Origin: Burkholderiales bacterium
GTDB lineage: Bacteria; Pseudomonadota; Gammaproteobacteria; Burkholderiales; Ga0077523
Reading direction: 5' to 3'
NCBI GenBank assembly: GCA_019745565.1
Contig: JAIESW010000029.1
Coordinates: 62,001-126,000 of the forward strand
DNA length: 64,000 nucleotides
The position numbers and the translations under genes were made by a program. The notes under the pieces are model-generated. The model saw nothing but the letters and a program-made list of their open reading frames with translations, was not told the DNA's origin and ran no database searches. Below, one piece after another: positions 1 through 8,870 of this stretch. Numbering within the stretch: the first letter of the stretch is position 1; each line of letters opens with the position of its first letter.

Positions 1-2176
1 GTCCGGAGATCGCGCTTTTCGGTTCGGCGGCGGCCGAGGTCTGGTTGTCGGTCTTGGTGTCGGCCAGCACCGAGATGCTGCCGGGGATGGTCGTCGATGC
101 CGCCAGCGTGGCGGTCGCCGTCGAGGTAAGCCAGGAGAGCGAGATGGCCGCTCCCTTCGACTCGCCCACCAGTTCCAGCGGTTCGGCGGCGGTCTCGATG
201 GTGTTCGTGTTGGTCGCGCCCACCTTGAGGTTGGCGCCGTTGACGATCGCGCCGGAGGCGATCTTCGCCTCCGAGGTGGTGGTGGTCTGGCTGATCGCGA
301 TGTTGGCACCCGGCAGGGATTGCCCCAGGCCGACGGCCTTCGCCTCGACGGTGCTTTCGGCGTTCGCCAGGACCGAAAGCGTGCCGCCGGCGGTGATCGA
401 CGCGCCGCTTTCCACCACCGCCTTCGCGTTCGCGTCGGTCTTCGCGTAGGTGATGGTGGCGATGACGCCGGCCGACATGATCTTGTTTTCCGACTTCGCG
501 GTGGCGTTGATGGTGACGTCGCCGCTGCCGTTGATGTTCGTGCCGTTGGCGACCTTGATCTCGGCCTTGGTATCCACGAACGAGAAGCCCGCCAGCCCGG
601 ACAGCTTCAGCACGCCCATGTCCGACAGCGTCTCGGTGAACGGTGTGTCGTTGAGCGTCGTGGCCTTCGTGGTGTCGGCGGTGGCGGTAATGTCGATCTT
701 GCCGCCCTTGATCGTGGTGTTGAACAGCTCGATCTTCGCGGCTGCGTTGTTGTCGCGATAGATGAGCAGATCGATGGGCGTGAACGACGCGCTCGAGGTC
801 GCCGTCAGCGTGACGTCACCCGCGAGGAAGCTCGTGCCGCCGGCATTCACGGCGTGTGCGAGCAGCATCGAGCCGTTCTGCAGGGTGATGGTGGGTGCTT
901 CGAGCGTGAGCGAGCCGGAGTTGCCGGTGGACGCTGCGCCGAGGTGGTTGGCCCCCGTGTCAGGGCCGGCCACCGCCCGCGTCGACAGCACGACGCCGGC
1001 GCCGATGGTGATCGAGCCAGTCGCCAGGATCTTGAGGTTGCCGCCCTGGGTGAAAACGTTGAGCGTCTGGTTCTTGTCGGCCGGCGTGGTGCCGATGTCG
1101 AGGTATTCCGGATCGATGAGGATGCTGCCCGCGGCACCATGGGCGGCGGTGACCAGGAAACTGCCGCCGTCGATCGCCACGCGGCTGCGGCCGCTGAAAT
1201 CGATGAAGCCGCCGTCGCCCGAGATCTCGCCGCCGCGAGCGTCGAGCTTCGCGTTGCCGCGAAGCAGGGCCTCCTGATCGGCCCAAGTCAGGATCTCGCC
1301 GCCGCGCGAGTTGCTGCCGCGACCGCGCGCGGAGAGCGCCGCATCGTCGGAGATGTCGAGGCGGTTGCCGGCGCGCATGATCACCTTGCCGCCGGCCAGG
1401 CCGTTGGCGCCTTCCGAGGCGACGGTGCCGGTGTTGGTGATGTCGCTGGAGGCGAGGATCTCGATCACGCCGTTCTCGACACGGATGGTGTCGGCGTTCC
1501 GGAGCCCCGCGACGTTCACGACGTCGCTGAAGTCCACCTTCGTGTGCTCGTACACCGCGCCGGAGAGAATCGCTCCGGCGTTGATGACGTTGCCGGCATG
1601 GATGCGCACGTCGGTGCTCGCGTTGATCTTGCCCTGCACCCACACGAGCCCGTTCGCATTGATCGGCACCTGACCCGCCAACACCTGGGCGGTGGCGGCG
1701 CTGTTCGGCAGACCGTTCGCGTCGAAGAAGGAATCGGTGAACCCCTTGGTCGGCGTGATGAGCGTCAGCGCACCGGCGTTGATGACGCCTTCGCGTCCGA
1801 CGATGATGCCGTGCGGATTCAGGAAGAAGACGTTGCCGCCGATGTTGCCGCCCTGGACGGCGTTCAGGATGCCGTCGATGCGGGTGGTTTCGCCGTGAAC
1901 CAGGTTGATCAGGTTCGAGGCGGCCTGCGGCACGTGCAGGTTGACGGTGTTGCCGCTCCAGACGTCGAAGCGCTGGAAGGAATTGAAAGCGTTCGGTCCG
2001 ATGACCGAGGCGGTCGTAACGTCGGTGACATGGCCCTGGACCGAGATGCTGGTCGCCGTGTGACCGTCGGGGACGATCTGCTGGCCGGCTGCGCCGAAGG
2101 GTTGAAGGGCGAAAGCGGTTGCGATCGCTGCGGCACAAGGGTTGAGACGCAGCCCGCTGAAGCTCAAGGTTTCCAT
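1..2176 (-). CDS. Filamentous haemagglutinin-like exoprotein (two-partner secretion), 3' end outside window
   Basis: Reading from an ATG at 2176 the frame stays open to the window edge (725 codons). It begins with a short hydrophobic signal region ending near AAGQQ, followed by the haemagglutinin activity/TPS domain: NLINLVHGET, NAVQGGNIGGNVFFLNPHG and then right-handed beta-helix repeats rich in G, N, T and A. The NPHG motif replaces the usual NPNG. Such proteins cross the outer membrane through an FhaC/TpsB barrel, which is not in this window, and act as adhesins or contact toxins. The C-terminal effector part is missing, so function cannot be assigned. Long opposite-strand frames here are shadows. 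The start is the first ATG before the signal-like stretch; no strong Shine-Dalgarno is visible. Confidence 0.85.
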   Translation of the reverse strand, partial: METLSFSGLRLNPCAAAIATAFALQPFGAAGQQIVPDGHTATSISVQGHVTDVTTASVIGPNAFNSFQRFDVWSGNTVNLHVPQAASNLINLVHGETTRIDGILNAVQGGNIGGNVFFLNPHGIIVGREGVINAGALTLITPTKGFTDSFFDANGLPNSAATAQVLAGQVPINANGLVWVQGKINASTDVRIHAGNVINAGAILSGAVYEHTKVDFSDVVNVAGLRNADTIRVENGVIEILASSDITNTGTVASEGANGLAGGKVIMRAGNRLDISDDAALSARGRGSNSRGGEILTWADQEALLRGNAKLDARGGEISGDGGFIDFSGRSRVAIDGGSFLVTAAHGAAGSILIDPEYLDIGTTPADKNQTLNVFTQGGNLKILATGSITIGAGVVLSTRAVAGPDTGANHLGAASTGNSGSLTLEAPTITLQNGSMLLAHAVNAGGTSFLAGDVTLTATSSASFTPIDLLIYRDNNAAAKIELFNTTIKGGKIDITATADTTKATTLNDTPFTETLSDMGVLKLSGLAGFSFVDTKAEIKVANGTNINGSGDVTINATAKSENKIMSAGVIATITYAKTDANAKAVVESGASITAGGTLSVLANAESTVEAKAVGLGQSLPGANIAISQTTTTSEAKIASGAIVNGANLKVGATNTNTIETAAEPLELVGESKGAAISLSWLTSTATATLAASTTIPGSISVLADTKTDNQTSAAAEPKSAISG

Positions 2177-2644
2177 GTCTGGCTCCGACCGCGCCAGCCA
2201 CCCGGTTACCATCGACCGGAAGTACCGAACCGCGGTTTGTTGTTGTTAGCGCCGGTTCGGGGTGTCGGCGCCTGCCGGGCGAACGACGTTCACCCGGTAA
2301 GGCTTCCCCCGAAACCGTGGGCGGACCGCGCTGCGATCCGCAGTGGGCCCCGATGCATGCCGAAGCCCTTATGGACATCGACTATAGCTGCCGTGTCGCC
2401 CTCGGGCAACATTAAATTTTTATGATGCGGAGGGCGCGTACAAAAATCATTAGAATATTGTTTTATATGCTTTATATGGTCTGTTTCGGCAACTCTGAAA
2501 ATGTTAGAAGTGTTAGGTTTTCTGACGTTCCGGCAAAGCGGGCGGCCCTGGGTCGCGAAAGCCTCGCAGCAGCTCCCGGTGCAGGCATCATGGCCTTAGA
2601 TGCTTCGTCCTTCGCTGATCGTCGTCAAAATGAGGAGATCCCGA
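2177..2644. promoter_or_regulatory. AT-rich divergent intergenic region with long leader
   Basis: The region separates the exoprotein (minus) from a small secreted protein (plus). Positions 2405-2530 are strikingly AT-rich for this genome, with runs of A/T and TATA-like words on both strands, and probably hold the divergent promoters. About 230 bases of GC-rich leader lie between the AT-rich core and the exoprotein start. I looked for a c-di-GMP or other riboswitch signature in the leader and did not recognise one. Confidence 0.45.
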
Positions 2645-3079
2645 ATGCGCGTTTCCGGATGGGCAACCTGGCTTTTGATCGGATTGAGCGTCGCCGACGT
2701 ACATGCCGAAGACTGGGACCACGACGCCAACATCGAAGCTGCGGTGAGCGTCGTGGTGTCCGCCTACCGGCAGGATGGGATGGCTGCCATCGAGAATCTG
2801 GTGTCGAGCTGCTACGGCGTCATCGAACGCGCCGGCGACTCGGATGCCCAGCTGCGCCAACTCGAGACCTGCGCCAGCATGGATCTCGCCGCATGGCGCG
2901 TCGACCGGGCGAAGGCTCCGGTCGAGGGGCGTGATTTCACGCCTTACTTCAAGGCCGAGCTCGTGATCGGCCGCCTGGAGCGGCTATCCAGCTTCGTGAC
3001 CACCCCGCCCGTCGAGGAACAGGTGCTGCGGGCCTGGTCGAATGCCGTGGCGAACGCGCTCGAGAAGTCGGGGCTCTAG
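2645..3079 (+). CDS. Small secreted protein of unknown function
   Basis: 144 residues. The start ATG at 2645 is chosen because GAGGAG lies seven bases upstream; an earlier in-frame ATG at 2600 lacks such a site and would put a charged stretch before the signal peptide. The N-terminus (MRVSGWATWLLIGLSVADVHA) looks like a Sec signal with cleavage after AHA-type residues, so the mature protein is periplasmic. The rest is soluble and helical with two cysteines (SSCYGV, LETCASMD) that could form a disulphide. I recognise no family. It is transcribed away from the exoprotein and may share its divergent control region. Confidence 0.7.
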   Translation: MRVSGWATWLLIGLSVADVHAEDWDHDANIEAAVSVVVSAYRQDGMAAIENLVSSCYGVIERAGDSDAQLRQLETCASMDLAAWRVDRAKAPVEGRDFTPYFKAELVIGRLERLSSFVTTPPVEEQVLRAWSNAVANALEKSGL

Positions 3080-3103
3080 GGTTCGCTCCCGGCGTCGTCG
3101 GTT

Positions 3104-3358
3104 CTAGACGCAGGGCGCGTCGCCGGGGGAGGGCGGCGGTGCGAGGGCGGCCTTGAGGGCGGCACGGCGCAGGCTGTCGCAGCGCTGGCACCAGCGGCCT
3201 TCGATGGCCGAGTCGATACCGTAGAAATTCGGCGGGATCTGGGTGGAAGTCACTTCGGCGCCGCACAGAGCACTTTCCGGCCGGGTCGTTGCCGCAAAGT
3301 GGAACTCGAAACCCTGCGGCAGCGACTTCACGCCGACGATCATTTCCGGAGCGATCAT
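3104..3358 (-). CDS. Small cysteine-containing hypothetical protein
   Basis: 84 residues, no signal peptide or membrane segment. It holds a single Cys (ALCGAE) and a later CxxC (RWCQRC), a spacing that could bind a zinc ion, and ends in a further Cys. Codon use matches real genes of the window and the opposite strand has no convincing alternative. No family is recognised. It sits convergent to the preceding gene and is divergent from the flavin monooxygenase, with only about 75 bases between the two starts, so the two may share a promoter region. No clear Shine-Dalgarno precedes either of the two possible ATG starts. Confidence 0.5.
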   Translation of the reverse strand: MIAPEMIVGVKSLPQGFEFHFAATTRPESALCGAEVTSTQIPPNFYGIDSAIEGRWCQRCDSLRRAALKAALAPPPSPGDAPCV

Positions 3359-3432
3359 GGAGGCACAGTGAGAACGGAGATCCCAGTTAGTCTACCGGGC
3401 TTCGCGTTCGTTTCCGTGCGTAGTGTCGCGAC

Positions 3433-4881
3433 GTGAGCGGACCGCGCATCGTCATCCTCGGCGCGGGCATGTCCGGTCTGTGCATGGGCGTTCAGCTCGC
3501 GCGGGCCGGTATCCGTTCGTTCACCATCCTCGAGCGATCCAGTCATCTCGGCGGAACGTGGTGGGACAACACCTACCCGGGCGCGCAATGCGACGTGCGT
3601 TCCCATCTTTACGCCTTTTCGTTCGCACCCAATCCCGACTGGTCGCGCGTCTTCGCTCCGCAGCGCGAGATCCTCGCGTACATGGAACGGGTGGCCGAGC
3701 GCTGGTCGCTGCTCGATCACATGCGGTTCGACACCGAACTCGCCGCCGCGCATTTCGATGCAACGCGCGGCTGCTGGAATCTGCGTACCGCGGGCGGCGA
3801 CGAGCTCGAAGCCGATGTGCTCGTCTGCAGTACCGGGCCGCTGAGCGAGCCGCGCTGGCCCGACATTTCGGGCCTCGAATCCTTCGGCGGCAAACTCATG
3901 CATACCGCACGCTGGGATCGGACGTTCGACGTCGTCGGGAAATCCGTCGCCGTGATCGGCACGGCGGCGAGCGCGGTTCAGATCATTCCGGAAATCGCTC
4001 CGCGCGTCCGCCGATTGCACGTCTTCCAGCGCACGCCGAACTGGATCGTGCCACGCCCGGACCGTGCCTACCGTGCATGGGAACGGGCGCTGTCCCGCGT
4101 TCCGCCATTCGGACGCCTGCGCCGCTGGTATCACTATTGGCTGCACGAGCGCAATCGCCTCGGATTCAACCGGGGTACGCGGATGGCGCAACTGGTCGAA
4201 GCGTTCGCGCAGCGCCACCTGCGCAGCCAGGTCGCCGATCCCGCGCTGGCGGCGCAGCTGATGCCGGCGTATCCGTTGGGCTGCAAGCGGGTCCTGCTGT
4301 CCAACGACTACTACCCGGCGCTCACGCGGTCCAATGTCGAGCTCGTCGTCGACCCGATCGCGGCGATCGATCGCGACGGAGTCGTGACGTCCGACGGGCG
4401 AATGCGCCCGGTAGACGCGATCGTCTGCGCGACCGGTTTCGACACCTTGCATCCGTTGGGCTCAGTCGACGTGCGCGGTCTGAGCGGTACCGCACTGGCG
4501 AGCGTGTGGCGCGCTGCACCCCATGCGTATCACGGCGTTGCCGTCGCCGGGTTTCCGAACCTGTTTCTGCTGCTCGGCCCCAATACCGGTACCGGCCACA
4601 CGTCGACGCTGCTCTACATCGAACCTCAGGTCCGGTACGTGATCCGCGCACTGCGTGAACTGCAGAGCAGGAAGTGCTCATGGCTTGCCGTGCGGCAGGA
4701 AGTCATGGACAACCACAATCGCGCGCTGCAGGCGCGGCTGTCGACGACCGTCTGGGCCGGACCCTGCACCAGCTGGTACAAGAACGCGACCGGAACCGTC
4801 GCGGCGATCTTTCCGGGCTATTCGTTCGAGTACACGCGAGCGTTGCGGCGCCTGGGCTTCGAGGGCTACGACTTCGGCTGA
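3433..4881 (+). CDS. Flavin-dependent monooxygenase, Baeyer-Villiger type
   Basis: 482 residues from a GTG start. An FAD Rossmann motif GAGMSG lies at 10-15. The Baeyer-Villiger fingerprint FxGxxxHxxxW(P/D) is present as FGGKLMHTARWD at about 151-162. A second dinucleotide site for NADPH follows (VIGTAASA, near 175-182). These are the hallmarks of class B flavin monooxygenases that insert oxygen next to ketones (cyclohexanone/4-hydroxyacetophenone monooxygenase group) or oxidise amines and sulphur. The protein is about 50-60 residues shorter at the N-terminus than classic cyclohexanone monooxygenases, as in many short uncharacterised members. The substrate cannot be predicted: no esterase or alcohol dehydrogenase is adjacent, although an alpha/beta hydrolase lies 6 kb away. 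Confidence 0.88.
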   Translation: MSGPRIVILGAGMSGLCMGVQLARAGIRSFTILERSSHLGGTWWDNTYPGAQCDVRSHLYAFSFAPNPDWSRVFAPQREILAYMERVAERWSLLDHMRFDTELAAAHFDATRGCWNLRTAGGDELEADVLVCSTGPLSEPRWPDISGLESFGGKLMHTARWDRTFDVVGKSVAVIGTAASAVQIIPEIAPRVRRLHVFQRTPNWIVPRPDRAYRAWERALSRVPPFGRLRRWYHYWLHERNRLGFNRGTRMAQLVEAFAQRHLRSQVADPALAAQLMPAYPLGCKRVLLSNDYYPALTRSNVELVVDPIAAIDRDGVVTSDGRMRPVDAIVCATGFDTLHPLGSVDVRGLSGTALASVWRAAPHAYHGVAVAGFPNLFLLLGPNTGTGHTSTLLYIEPQVRYVIRALRELQSRKCSWLAVRQEVMDNHNRALQARLSTTVWAGPCTSWYKNATGTVAAIFPGYSFEYTRALRRLGFEGYDFG

Positions 4882-4908
4882 ACACGCAGGTACCGGGCAA
4901 CGTCGGTT

Positions 4909-5562
4909 TCAAGATGTGAAGGCCCTGCCCGGAGGCAAGCTCCGGGTGTCGACGACGAACCGAAGAATGTCCGGGATCGAGCCGGCGACGGTGAGTTCGA
5001 CCGGTGCATGTGAGCGACTGCGTGGACGAGTACCCAGCTCCGCCGCTTCCGAGGCCCAGCCGGAGGCGGCCCAGACCCGATAGGGAACGAAGGTTGCCGC
5101 GCTGCGGATCGCCGGTTTGCGCCGCGCATTGCCCGTGTTGAAGGGCGTCAGCGCAACGCGATCGGCGTATGCCTCGACGAGACGTGGGGCATCCACGGTC
5201 AGTACGACCTGGGGACGCGACGAACACGCGGCGCGCTGCCGGTTGAGCCTTTCGCAATCCACCCAGAAGAATACCCGGCTGTTGATGAGCGCATACCACT
5301 CACCTGGCGTCAGCCCGACCAGGCAACGGGCGAGTGCGTCCGGCGGCATCGGGCGCTGGTCGCGTATCCAGGCTCCGGTGGGCAGCGCAGCGTGCTCTGG
5401 CCGCTGTTCCCGTTCCCAACGCCGGCGCTCCTCGCCTGCGAGGCCCGCTCGATCCAGCAACGCGCTGGCGCAGTGCAACCCCTCCCGCTGGATCGCGGGC
5501 CAGTTCGACGCTTCGGCGAGGTGGTACACCCTTTCGGGTGGCCTGCCGGACGCCAACCTCAT
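4909..5562 (-). CDS. DUF7002-like protein, translationally coupled to LysE
   Basis: 217 residues. The ATG at 5562 overlaps the stop of the upstream LysE gene in an ATGA arrangement, which fixes the start; upstream codons in this frame belong to the LysE shadow. The N-terminus (RVYHLAEASNWPAIQREGL) resembles the DUF7002 family, small proteins whose fold recalls ADP-ribosyl-transferase-like RES/ART domains; that relation is remembered, not tested. Central motifs include WYALINSRVFFWVD and a basic RRKPAIRSAATFVPY stretch. There are no membrane segments, so it is cytoplasmic. The role is unknown; coupling to an exporter suggests co-expression rather than a shared reaction. Confidence 0.72.
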   Translation of the reverse strand: MRLASGRPPERVYHLAEASNWPAIQREGLHCASALLDRAGLAGEERRRWEREQRPEHAALPTGAWIRDQRPMPPDALARCLVGLTPGEWYALINSRVFFWVDCERLNRQRAACSSRPQVVLTVDAPRLVEAYADRVALTPFNTGNARRKPAIRSAATFVPYRVWAASGWASEAAELGTRPRSRSHAPVELTVAGSIPDILRFVVDTRSLPPGRAFTS

Positions 5563-6206
5563 TTGCTGCCGCGGGAGCCGGAGATCGCCGTGAAGATGCC
5601 CAGACCGATGAAAGCGCCGCCGGTCAGATAGCGCCCCAGTGCGCGGAAGCCTTGCGCGCGCCTCAAGACCGGCGCGACCGCGCCCGCGGCCAGTGCATAC
5701 CCGGTGTCGGTGATGGCCGCGATCGCCACGAAGATCGACCCGAGCGTCATGCTCTGTCCGATGCTCACCGATTCGAGATGCATGAACTGGGGCAGGAAGG
5801 CGGCGAAGAAGACGGCCGTCTTCGGGTTCAGCAGCGCCACCACGAATCCGTCGCGGAAGATCCGTCCGAGCGGAGCGGGCTCGAGCCGCGCGGTCGGTCC
5901 GGACTGTGGCGCGGCCCGCAGAGCCTGCACGCCGAGATGGATCAGGTACAGGGCGCCCGCGAACTTGACCACGGTGAAGGCCAACGCCGAAACGGCGAAC
6001 AACGCGGCGAGCCCGATCGCCGCACCGAACGCGTTGCCGAGATTGCCGAGGGCCACACCGGCCACCGACGCGAGGCCGTGGCGCCGCCCCTGCAGCAGGC
6101 TGCGCGTGACGATGTAGAAGACGCCCGGCCCGGGGGTGATGGCGAGCACGAAGCTGGCGATCAGGAAGGCGGACAGCAGGGGCCACGCAGGCAGAAGTCC
6201 GGGCAT
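5559..6206 (-). CDS. LysE/RhtB family amino-acid exporter
   Basis: 215 residues with six predicted hydrophobic segments. The family signature ITPGPGVFYIV lies near residue 24, and NPKTAVFFAAFLPQF, the conserved central loop of the RhtB group, near 125. The family exports amino acids such as lysine, threonine or homoserine lactones from the cytoplasm by proton exchange. A GGAG lies about nine bases before the ATG. It forms a two-gene unit with the DUF7002-like gene through a 4-base overlap. The substrate cannot be told from the sequence. Confidence 0.9.
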   Translation of the reverse strand: MPGLLPAWPLLSAFLIASFVLAITPGPGVFYIVTRSLLQGRRHGLASVAGVALGNLGNAFGAAIGLAALFAVSALAFTVVKFAGALYLIHLGVQALRAAPQSGPTARLEPAPLGRIFRDGFVVALLNPKTAVFFAAFLPQFMHLESVSIGQSMTLGSIFVAIAAITDTGYALAAGAVAPVLRRAQGFRALGRYLTGGAFIGLGIFTAISGSRGSK

Positions 6207-6412
6207 TTGAAGGGTCTCCGATGCCTAGGATGCCAGATGCCAATTCGGCGCGTGAACCGGTCTGACCGGAGACCTTCAACTTGCTTGTCTGCGGCAGGTG
6301 TCATGGCGAAACACCAATCGGTATGGGACAGGTAAGTCGGTCCCTTCTAGACTCTGCACCGATCGACATCTTCACCCGGCGCGCGCTCCCAGTGCTGCCG
6401 AAGGAGGGCACC

Positions 6413-7939
6413 GTGAAGCGGACTCGTTTTTCACCTGCAATCGTCGCAGCAGTCCTTGCCGGTCTTGCACTGTTGGGTTGCGCGCGCAGTACGCCGTACC
6501 GCTACCTCGCGCCGGCACAGACGCATGCCTGTCAGGGTAAGGAGAAGTGGGATCCCAAGATCGACGAGTGCGCCGCCGTCACGCCGGAATCGACCCCGGC
6601 GTACGAATTGCATTTCGTGGAATTCGACGATCAGGGCTGGCTGGCTCCGCAATCGGCGCCGGGCCAGGAGGCAATGCCGCCTTACGGCAGTGCGTCAGGC
6701 CAGATCAAAGCGGTCCTCGCGGCGTTGAAAGCGGCAACCGACGCCGGTGAAGGTGTGAACCTCGTCGTCTACGTGCACGGGTGGAAGCACAACGCCGCCT
6801 TCAACGACACGGACGTCTTGAAGTTTCGCCGGATTCTCAGCGGCGTTCGGGCCCAGGAGCTCGCACATCGGAGCGGCAAGTCTGCCGAGCCGCGGAAAGT
6901 GATCGGCGTCTATGTGGGATGGCGCGGCAAGTCCCTGACGCTGGGCAGCATCGCCGACAACCTGACCTTCTGGGACAGGAAAGCAACTGCGCTCCGGGTC
7001 GCTCAGGGATCGGTGCGCGAACTGTTTGCGCGCTTGATCGCATTTCAGCGCTCGTTCAACGAGGCTGAAGATGGTTGCATCCCTTCCCCCGACGGCACGA
7101 GCCAGGAATGCCGCGTCCGAATGCTCCTGATCGGCCACAGTTTCGGAGCGTGGGTCCTGTACTCCGCGATCTCCGAATCGCTGATTCAGGCCGTCACGCG
7201 CTACTACGGCACCGAGAACGGCACCAACGGGGCCATGCGGTATGGCGACATGGTGGTGCTCCTCAACCCGGCGTTCGAGGCTTCGCGCTACGTGCCTCTG
7301 CGCAACGCGGCACGCCCCCCCGCGGGCGCCGCTGCCCCGAGGTACCAGGCGCCGATCCTCGTCGTCGTCACATCCAAGGCAGATTGGGCGACGCGTTACG
7401 CCTTTCCCACCGGCAGGCTGATATCCACCGTTCTGCAACGCCCCACGTCTTCCGGCGAGCAGGGCAAATCGATCGGCCACACGCCGGGTCACATGGAAGC
7501 GCTGATCACCCACGATCTCAAGGCCGCCAACAAGGCCGACGCGCCGTTGTGCGAGGGATGGCAGCTTCCGGATGTGGAAACGGATACCGCCAAGCAGATA
7601 GCCATCATCAGAACGAACTATGTGATCGAGGAACGCAACGAGCGCGCGTTCTTTGCCAAGTACCAGAACGGAAACAAGGTCCCGGTGTTGAAGCCGGGTT
7701 GGCAGCGGGATTTCTGCGGAGGTACGAGACTCACGCACCTGGCCGACAGCGGTGCAAGATCGGAGCCGAACGCGCCCATCTGGAACGTGCGAACCGACAA
7801 GCTCGTGAGTAGCGGCCACAACGACATCACCGGCCCGCTTCTAAGCAGTTTCGTGAGCCAGCTGTATCACGACGTGACTGCAATTCAGCCGATGGAGACG
7901 TCGTCGTCGGGCGCCTCGGCCGAAACGGCAAGCCGCTAG
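6413..7939 (+). CDS. Alpha/beta-hydrolase-fold lipoprotein
   Basis: 508 residues from a GTG at 6413, chosen because AAGGAGGG lies five bases upstream and the lipoprotein signal follows directly; the frame also extends upstream to an ATG at 6281 without signal features. The lipobox LALLGC predicts lipidation and an envelope location. The hydrolase part has LVVYVHGWKHN (oxyanion region, near residue 120) and the nucleophile elbow LIGHSFGAW (serine near 238). A late conserved-looking GHNDITG could carry the catalytic histidine. It resembles esterase/lipase-like proteins with a DUF900-type HGW motif. Substrate unknown. It stands alone between the LysE operon and a convergent DsrE-like gene. Confidence 0.8.
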   Translation: MKRTRFSPAIVAAVLAGLALLGCARSTPYRYLAPAQTHACQGKEKWDPKIDECAAVTPESTPAYELHFVEFDDQGWLAPQSAPGQEAMPPYGSASGQIKAVLAALKAATDAGEGVNLVVYVHGWKHNAAFNDTDVLKFRRILSGVRAQELAHRSGKSAEPRKVIGVYVGWRGKSLTLGSIADNLTFWDRKATALRVAQGSVRELFARLIAFQRSFNEAEDGCIPSPDGTSQECRVRMLLIGHSFGAWVLYSAISESLIQAVTRYYGTENGTNGAMRYGDMVVLLNPAFEASRYVPLRNAARPPAGAAAPRYQAPILVVVTSKADWATRYAFPTGRLISTVLQRPTSSGEQGKSIGHTPGHMEALITHDLKAANKADAPLCEGWQLPDVETDTAKQIAIIRTNYVIEERNERAFFAKYQNGNKVPVLKPGWQRDFCGGTRLTHLADSGARSEPNAPIWNVRTDKLVSSGHNDITGPLLSSFVSQLYHDVTAIQPMETSSSGASAETASR

Positions 7940-8105
7940 TCGGGCGAGATGCTCGGCGCCGGCGGCAGTCGTTGTCGTCAGAGCGTTCGAAATCGCGGTC
8001 GTGCTGCAACCGGCGGGTCCCGCCACTGCCGGAATGGACCTCCTCGACAGCGGACCCACCCGGCTCACGTTGCGGCAGCGGCGACCGACGGTCGTGCGCG
8101 TCCGG

Positions 8106-8774
8106 TCAACCGGCGAAGCAGTAGGTACACCCCATCCGCTGTGCACCGTTGATCGCCAGCACGCCGGAGGGCACCACCTGGATACCGGGCAGCACCGCCG
8201 ACAGGAAGTCGCCCTTCACGACTTCGTGCGCGACGTCGGCCTGCTGTGCGATGCGCATGCTCTGGAAGTGGATCGCCGTGTTGCACACGGCGACGCGTAC
8301 GCCGCGTTCGATCAGTTTGTCGAGTGCAGCTTCCGCGAACGGCAGGTCGCCGGGTTTCGTGAAGGCGAACGGATTGCGCAGCGCCGGCGCCTTGGTGGCC
8401 GGGTCGTTGATCTTGTAGAACTCGCCCAGCTTGTACTTGGCCCAGACGTCGTCGCGCATCGCGAGCGGAATCGCGGCGAGCCGCAGCACGATGACCACGC
8501 CGAGTTCGCTTTCGGGCACGGCATAGCCCTCGACGCCGGTGGTGAGGTAAACGTGCGACCAAGCGAGCGCGTAGCCGTTGTTGGCCGCCGTCGCGTCATA
8601 GACCTGGCGATACTTGCCGGGGATGCTCTCCAGCCAGGCCTGGAAGCTGGTGCTGCCGCCCCCCGACTCGGCGGCTGCAACCGGTGCCGACCGGCCCAAC
8701 CCGACGGCGGCGGCCGCTGCAGCGAAGCTGGCGATGAAGCTGCGGCGGCGGATGGGAACGTCGATGTCCGGCAT
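8106..8774 (-). CDS. Tat-exported DsrE/DsrF-like protein
   Basis: 222 residues. An RRRSFIAS twin-arginine motif is followed by an alanine-rich hydrophobic stretch, so it is probably exported folded. GAGGAGAC lies just before the ATG. The C-terminal half (RGVRVAVCNTAI, then a VLPGIQVVPSGVLAINGAQ core) matches the DsrE-like fold used in sulphur relay and sulphur-oxidation proteins. The protein ends in a C-x2-C (GCTYCFAG) five residues from the C-terminus, in addition to the VCN cysteine. No dsr or sox genes are adjacent. It lies downstream of a cation antiporter on the same strand with a 96-base gap. Confidence 0.72.
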   Translation of the reverse strand: MPDIDVPIRRRSFIASFAAAAAAVGLGRSAPVAAAESGGGSTSFQAWLESIPGKYRQVYDATAANNGYALAWSHVYLTTGVEGYAVPESELGVVIVLRLAAIPLAMRDDVWAKYKLGEFYKINDPATKAPALRNPFAFTKPGDLPFAEAALDKLIERGVRVAVCNTAIHFQSMRIAQQADVAHEVVKGDFLSAVLPGIQVVPSGVLAINGAQRMGCTYCFAG

Positions 8775-8870
8775 GTCGGTCTCCTCGGAGAGTGATGCGT
8801 CGGTTCACTGCACGGACGCATCTTATGCTCGCCGAGGGGACCGTGCCGGCAGCGCCGGCCGGGCGGGGCG

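Noticed and set aside
2177..2400. Possible riboswitch in the exoprotein leader
   Set aside because: Stretches of pairing bases exist, but I could not match the conserved core of c-di-GMP, cobalamin or other classes.
320..2425. Very long open frame on the plus strand (about 700 codons)
   Set aside because: It is antisense to the exoprotein gene; its sequence is Arg/Gly/Ala/Asp-rich without domains, while the minus strand shows a signal region and TPS domain.
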